DNA of 64,000 bases. Origin: Acidovorax sp. T1. GTDB taxonomy: Bacteria > Pseudomonadota > Gammaproteobacteria > Burkholderiales > Burkholderiaceae_C. Shown here piece after piece: positions 61,501 through 64,000 of this stretch. The translations under genes and the position numbers were made by a program. Positions within the stretch are counted from its first letter, which is position 1; every line of letters begins with the position of its first letter. Below the pieces are notes generated by a model. The model worked only from the letters and a program-made list of their open reading frames with translations. It was not told the origin of the DNA and did no database searches. The stretch lies in the NCBI RefSeq assembly GCF_002176815.1, contig NZ_CP021649.1:1-64000 (forward strand), written 5' to 3'.

Positions 61501-62487
61501 TCAGCGTCCTGGACGTCGCCGGGCCGGCCGCTGGCCGTTCCAGGTGGTGCCCGGTTCCGGGCTCGCCTCCAGGCCTCCAGGCTTCGCCTGACGCGCAGAA
61601 ACCCCGCCCTTGAGCATCTTCGGCTGAGCGCGGCGTCGCCACAGCAGCAAGTCGGACGTTTGGTCGTCGACAACATGTACCTGGCGCCGGTCATCTGGCT
61701 TTGGATCGGTCCGCGCAGCCAAGCGCGCCTTCATCCGTATCAGCTTGCCCATCTGCTCGTCGAGGGCTTCCAGCCGCGCATTCCGCCGTCGCAAACGCGC
61801 ATTGAGGCTGGCTCGCCCTCGGGCTGCAGCACCATTGAGGCCGACGTGGACAGTGGGCAGCCTTTGAAACCCTCTGACCTTGAAGCTGCGGTGATCAACA
61901 CGCGCATTGGAGCCCTTGCGGGCAAGCGCGGTGTTCACCGCGTCCTGCCAGCGTGGCCGCAACCAGGACACGGAATCCGCTGCGCCATGTCGCTTGCACG
62001 CGATGGGGTCGAGCCGCTCGGCTTTTTTGCCGAGCCCGCCGTCGGCATCGACAGTGCATGCGGTCAGGAGCAAGTGCGCGTGAAAATTTCGGTCATCACC
62101 ATCGCGGGATGGCGCGTGCAGGGCGCAGTCCACGCCGACACCAAACTCCTGCGCGATTTCCTTGGAAAAGCCGAAGGCCAACGCAGCGCGCTCCTCGGCA
62201 TCCAGTTCGTTGGGAAGCGCGAGCACAACTTCGCGCGCGAGCACGGCATCACGCCGGCGGTGGTGCAGCTCCAGGTCATTCCAGAACCTTTCGCGATCGT
62301 GCACAAGCCGGCCGCCCGGCAAGTGGATGCGCGCATCGAGCACGCCCTTGCGGCGGCGGTAATCAAAGACCTGGCCGGTGCGTTGATCGGTGATCAATGC
62401 GCCGGCGCGATAGGCCGCCGCAGCTGTCGCAGATCGGCCGCTGGCGCGAGCAATGGGCGGGCGAGCGCTCAAATGAAAAATTGCCAC
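61501..62487 (-). CDS. mobA: MobA/MobL-family relaxase
   Basis: A 328-aa relaxase. The GTG at 62487 is preferred because GGAGGAACTGCA precedes it and the protein then starts VAIFHLSARPPIARASGRSA, as in MobA/MobL. Catalytic Tyr region ATAAAAYRAG, and the HUH metal motif DDRNFHAHLLLTACTVD. It is much shorter than RSF1010 MobA and has no primase part. It nicks the oriT just upstream. Confidence 0.92.
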   Translation of the reverse strand: MAIFHLSARPPIARASGRSATAAAAYRAGALITDQRTGQVFDYRRRKGVLDARIHLPGGRLVHDRERFWNDLELHHRRRDAVLAREVVLALPNELDAEERAALAFGFSKEIAQEFGVGVDCALHAPSRDGDDRNFHAHLLLTACTVDADGGLGKKAERLDPIACKRHGAADSVSWLRPRWQDAVNTALARKGSNARVDHRSFKVRGFQRLPTVHVGLNGAAARGRASLNARLRRRNARLEALDEQMGKLIRMKARLAARTDPKPDDRRQVHVVDDQTSDLLLWRRRAQPKMLKGGVSARQAKPGGLEASPEPGTTWNGQRPARRRPGR

Positions 62488-62528
62488 TGCAGTTCCTCCG
62501 GGGTGTCGGGGCGCAGCCCTGACCGCAC

Positions 62529-62565
62529 GTATTCCTGCAGCGCAGGAATACTCTAAGTGCGCCCT
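62529..62565 (-). other. oriT: IncQ-type oriT with nic core
   Basis: An inverted repeat GTATTCCTGCAGCGCAGGAATAC (62529-62551, 11-bp arms) is followed after two bases by TAAGTGCGCCCT (62554-62565), the conserved nic core of RSF1010/R1162-type origins of transfer. It lies between the divergent mobA and mobC genes, as in IncQ plasmids. The rest of the gap to mobC (62566-62705) shows no gene. Confidence 0.85.
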
Positions 62566-62705
62566 TCGGGGAGGTCGTTCGCGACCACCATCCAAGAGTC
62601 ATTCGCAATATGGGCGAAATGATCGGGGGTAATCAGGATCGCGCAGCCCCACAGCTGGCTTGCCAATAAATACACTGTACTGAGCAAACGTATCCGAGTG
62701 GCGCT

Positions 62706-63020
62706 ATGACACCCAACAACATCCAGTCGATTGACATCAAACTGCAGCAGCTCAAAAACCGCCGCGCCCTGTTGCTCGCGCAGCATGGTGCCACTGAGCG
62801 AAAACGCATCACGCGCCAGGCCGTGATCATTGGCAAATGGGTCATGGCCAAGCGGCCAGAGCTCGTGACCGAGATCACCGGCATGCTGGAGCGCGACCAG
62901 GATCGCGCCGTGTTCAAAATGCCACCCGCGGCAGCTGCAGGCCAGGTGGCTCCCGGCATTTCCCATGTGGACATCCAACTGCCTTTGGATGACGACGCCG
63001 AGCCCACCACCATCAGCTGA
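62706..63020 (+). CDS. mobC: MobC-like relaxosome accessory protein
   Basis: A 104-aa protein, divergent from mobA. Helical N-terminus IDIKLQQLKNRRALLLAQHGATERKRITRQAVIIGKWVM, the pattern of IncQ MobC/TraD-like accessory proteins that open DNA at oriT, followed by a flexible Ala/Pro-rich and acidic tail. Confidence 0.85.
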   Translation: MTPNNIQSIDIKLQQLKNRRALLLAQHGATERKRITRQAVIIGKWVMAKRPELVTEITGMLERDQDRAVFKMPPAAAAGQVAPGISHVDIQLPLDDDAEPTTIS

Positions 63021-63088
63021 CCCGCAGAGGTACCGTGTCCACAGCCTGGACGCAACTGCAAGGGCGCCGGATCCCGGCACCTGGCGCA

Positions 63089-64000
63089 TCAGCTGTGCAC
63101 AAACCCCATCGCTGCGCGTCGGGCCGGCTGGCGTTCATCCATGCGCAGCGCCGGCCAGTCTTCTTCGACGAGATGGCTGCGTCCTGCCATCACGGCACGC
63201 GCGAACGCGATTTCCGCAGCGTGCTTGATGGCCCGCGGGCTCATGTCTCCGATCTGCCCGCTCAACGCTGCGGGCAGATCGGCTGAAAACTGCACTCGCA
63301 TCTTGCGGATCAGCTCCGCCAGGATCTGCCGGGCGACGTTCATCAGTTGCCCTGCGGACGGCGGCGAGATTTCGAAAACCAACATGCGCGAGCGCAGCGC
63401 CGCCGGGATCTCATCGGCATTGTTGGCCGTCGCGATGAGCCTGAGGTGACTGGCATCGAAGATCAAATCGGGCAGCGATTGATCAACGAAAAACTTCGAC
63501 GTGTGCTCCTCCAGGAGCGAATAAAGCGGCCCGAGCCCGCTGTATCCGGTCGTGTGGGCCTTATCGATTTCGTCCAGCACGATCAGGCCATTCGCGACCG
63601 GATCATGACCGGCACGCCCCCAGGCGATGAACTCGAAAACCTGACCCGGCGAGGAGTTCGACCAGAAGGTACTCGATCCAGAAATCGAGCTGCCATTTGT
63701 CTCAGCCGCCATCGAAACGAACAACGGCGGCGGCGTTCCCAGCAAGGCCGCCAATGCATTGGCGAAGGTGGTTTTGCCAATCCCGGGTCCACCCACCAGA
63801 AGGATGGGCGCCAGCCGGTGCGGCAATCCCTGCGCGCACAGTGTGATGTGCGGGCGGATGGCCGTCTCGATCACCTGCACGAAGCTGGGGAAGCTCTCCA
63901 CCAGTGCGTCCAGGCGCTGCAGCCAATCAGCGGGCGGTGGCGCCATCGGCCGGCTGATGCCGCTGAGCGCCAGGCGCTCCAGTGTCTGCGCAATTCGTCG
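63089..64000 (-). CDS. AAA-family ATPase, N-terminus beyond the window
   Basis: The frame is open to the window edge (upstream codons read RRIAQTLERLALSGIS), so the ATG at 63946 is probably internal. Walker A LLVGGPGIGKTTFANAL, Walker B GLIVLDEIDKAHT, sensor 1 LRLIATANNADEIPAALRSRM and a helical lid with MSPRAIKHAAEIAFARAV. It resembles Lon/ClpX-type or MoxR-type AAA modules. Role unknown; it converges with mobC. Confidence 0.85.
   Translation of the reverse strand, partial: RRIAQTLERLALSGISRPMAPPPADWLQRLDALVESFPSFVQVIETAIRPHITLCAQGLPHRLAPILLVGGPGIGKTTFANALAALLGTPPPLFVSMAAETNGSSISGSSTFWSNSSPGQVFEFIAWGRAGHDPVANGLIVLDEIDKAHTTGYSGLGPLYSLLEEHTSKFFVDQSLPDLIFDASHLRLIATANNADEIPAALRSRMLVFEISPPSAGQLMNVARQILAELIRKMRVQFSADLPAALSGQIGDMSPRAIKHAAEIAFARAVMAGRSHLVEEDWPALRMDERQPARRAAMGFVHS

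Noticed and set aside
1..64000. tRNA or rRNA genes and integrative att sites
   Set aside because: No tRNA cloverleaf ends, rRNA segments or convincing att core repeats were recognised by reading.

Overview
The window is GC-rich (about 63-65 % by eye) and looks betaproteobacterial, most likely Burkholderiales. It carries two full copies of IS1071, a Tn4371-type ICE backbone (traI, traF, DUF2840, small RHH protein, parA, repA), copper-resistance genes and a low-oxygen metabolic cluster, all familiar in Comamonadaceae, Alcaligenaceae and Burkholderiaceae. There is no rRNA, tRNA or core housekeeping gene, so this is accessory DNA: a genomic island, ICE or plasmid.

Region 1 (about 0.3-28 kb) is a metabolic and stress island. 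A plus-strand run holds a MerR-controlled entry with a perfect FNR/Anr box, PPK2 polyphosphate kinase, an odd CPD-motif P-type ATPase, MFS, LemA, two TPM proteins, a beta-CASP metallo-hydrolase, an AMP/thymidine phosphorylase homologue, PRPP synthetase, a DegS-like protease, a YqaA/DedA-like membrane protein, a DUF6629 protein, a methyltransferase, a D-2-hydroxyacid dehydrogenase, an ABC1/UbiB kinase and type II GAPDH. Many of these genes overlap by 4 nt. A convergent minus-strand run holds acetate kinase, a MerR regulator, cyclopropane fatty acid synthase, a membrane protein, phosphoketolase and a nuclease-like protein. Together they suggest substrate-level ATP supply and membrane protection under low oxygen, recalling the Burkholderia low-oxygen-activated (lxa) locus. 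An orphan fliE and a truncated copy of the nuclease gene mark the edge.

Region 2 (28-36.3 kb): an IS21-family element (istA/istB), the 3' end of a group II intron, then a copper operon (small exported protein, TolC-type outer membrane factor, CopA-type multicopper oxidase, cupredoxin, CusF-like chaperone), a decayed IS21 relic and a DUF4148 gene. The DUF4148 promoter region (35838-35980) recurs inverted at 1-143, so region 1 plus the copper operon is bracketed by 143-bp inverted repeats.

Region 3 (36.4-49 kb): part of a Tn4371-type ICE. IS1071 interrupted parA, and recombination between two inverted IS1071 copies flipped the repA-parA' segment. The 5-bp target duplication and the parA reading frame reconstruct exactly. 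repA also carries an in-frame amber codon, and the integrase is truncated by the second IS1071.

Region 4 (49-61.4 kb): a minus-strand putative defence island. It has an MmeI-like DNA methyltransferase, an SF2 helicase and a GIY-YIG nuclease; then DUF5131 (three-Cys motif), two TcmP partners, a DUF4935 PIN protein, a 56-aa protein and a permuted NlpC/P60-like hydrolase; VapBC lies upstream. This block is the best candidate for an undescribed system.

Region 5 (61.5-64 kb): an IncQ-like mobilisation module (MobA/MobL relaxase, oriT with the IncQ nic core, divergent MobC) and the C-terminal part of an AAA ATPase running off the window.
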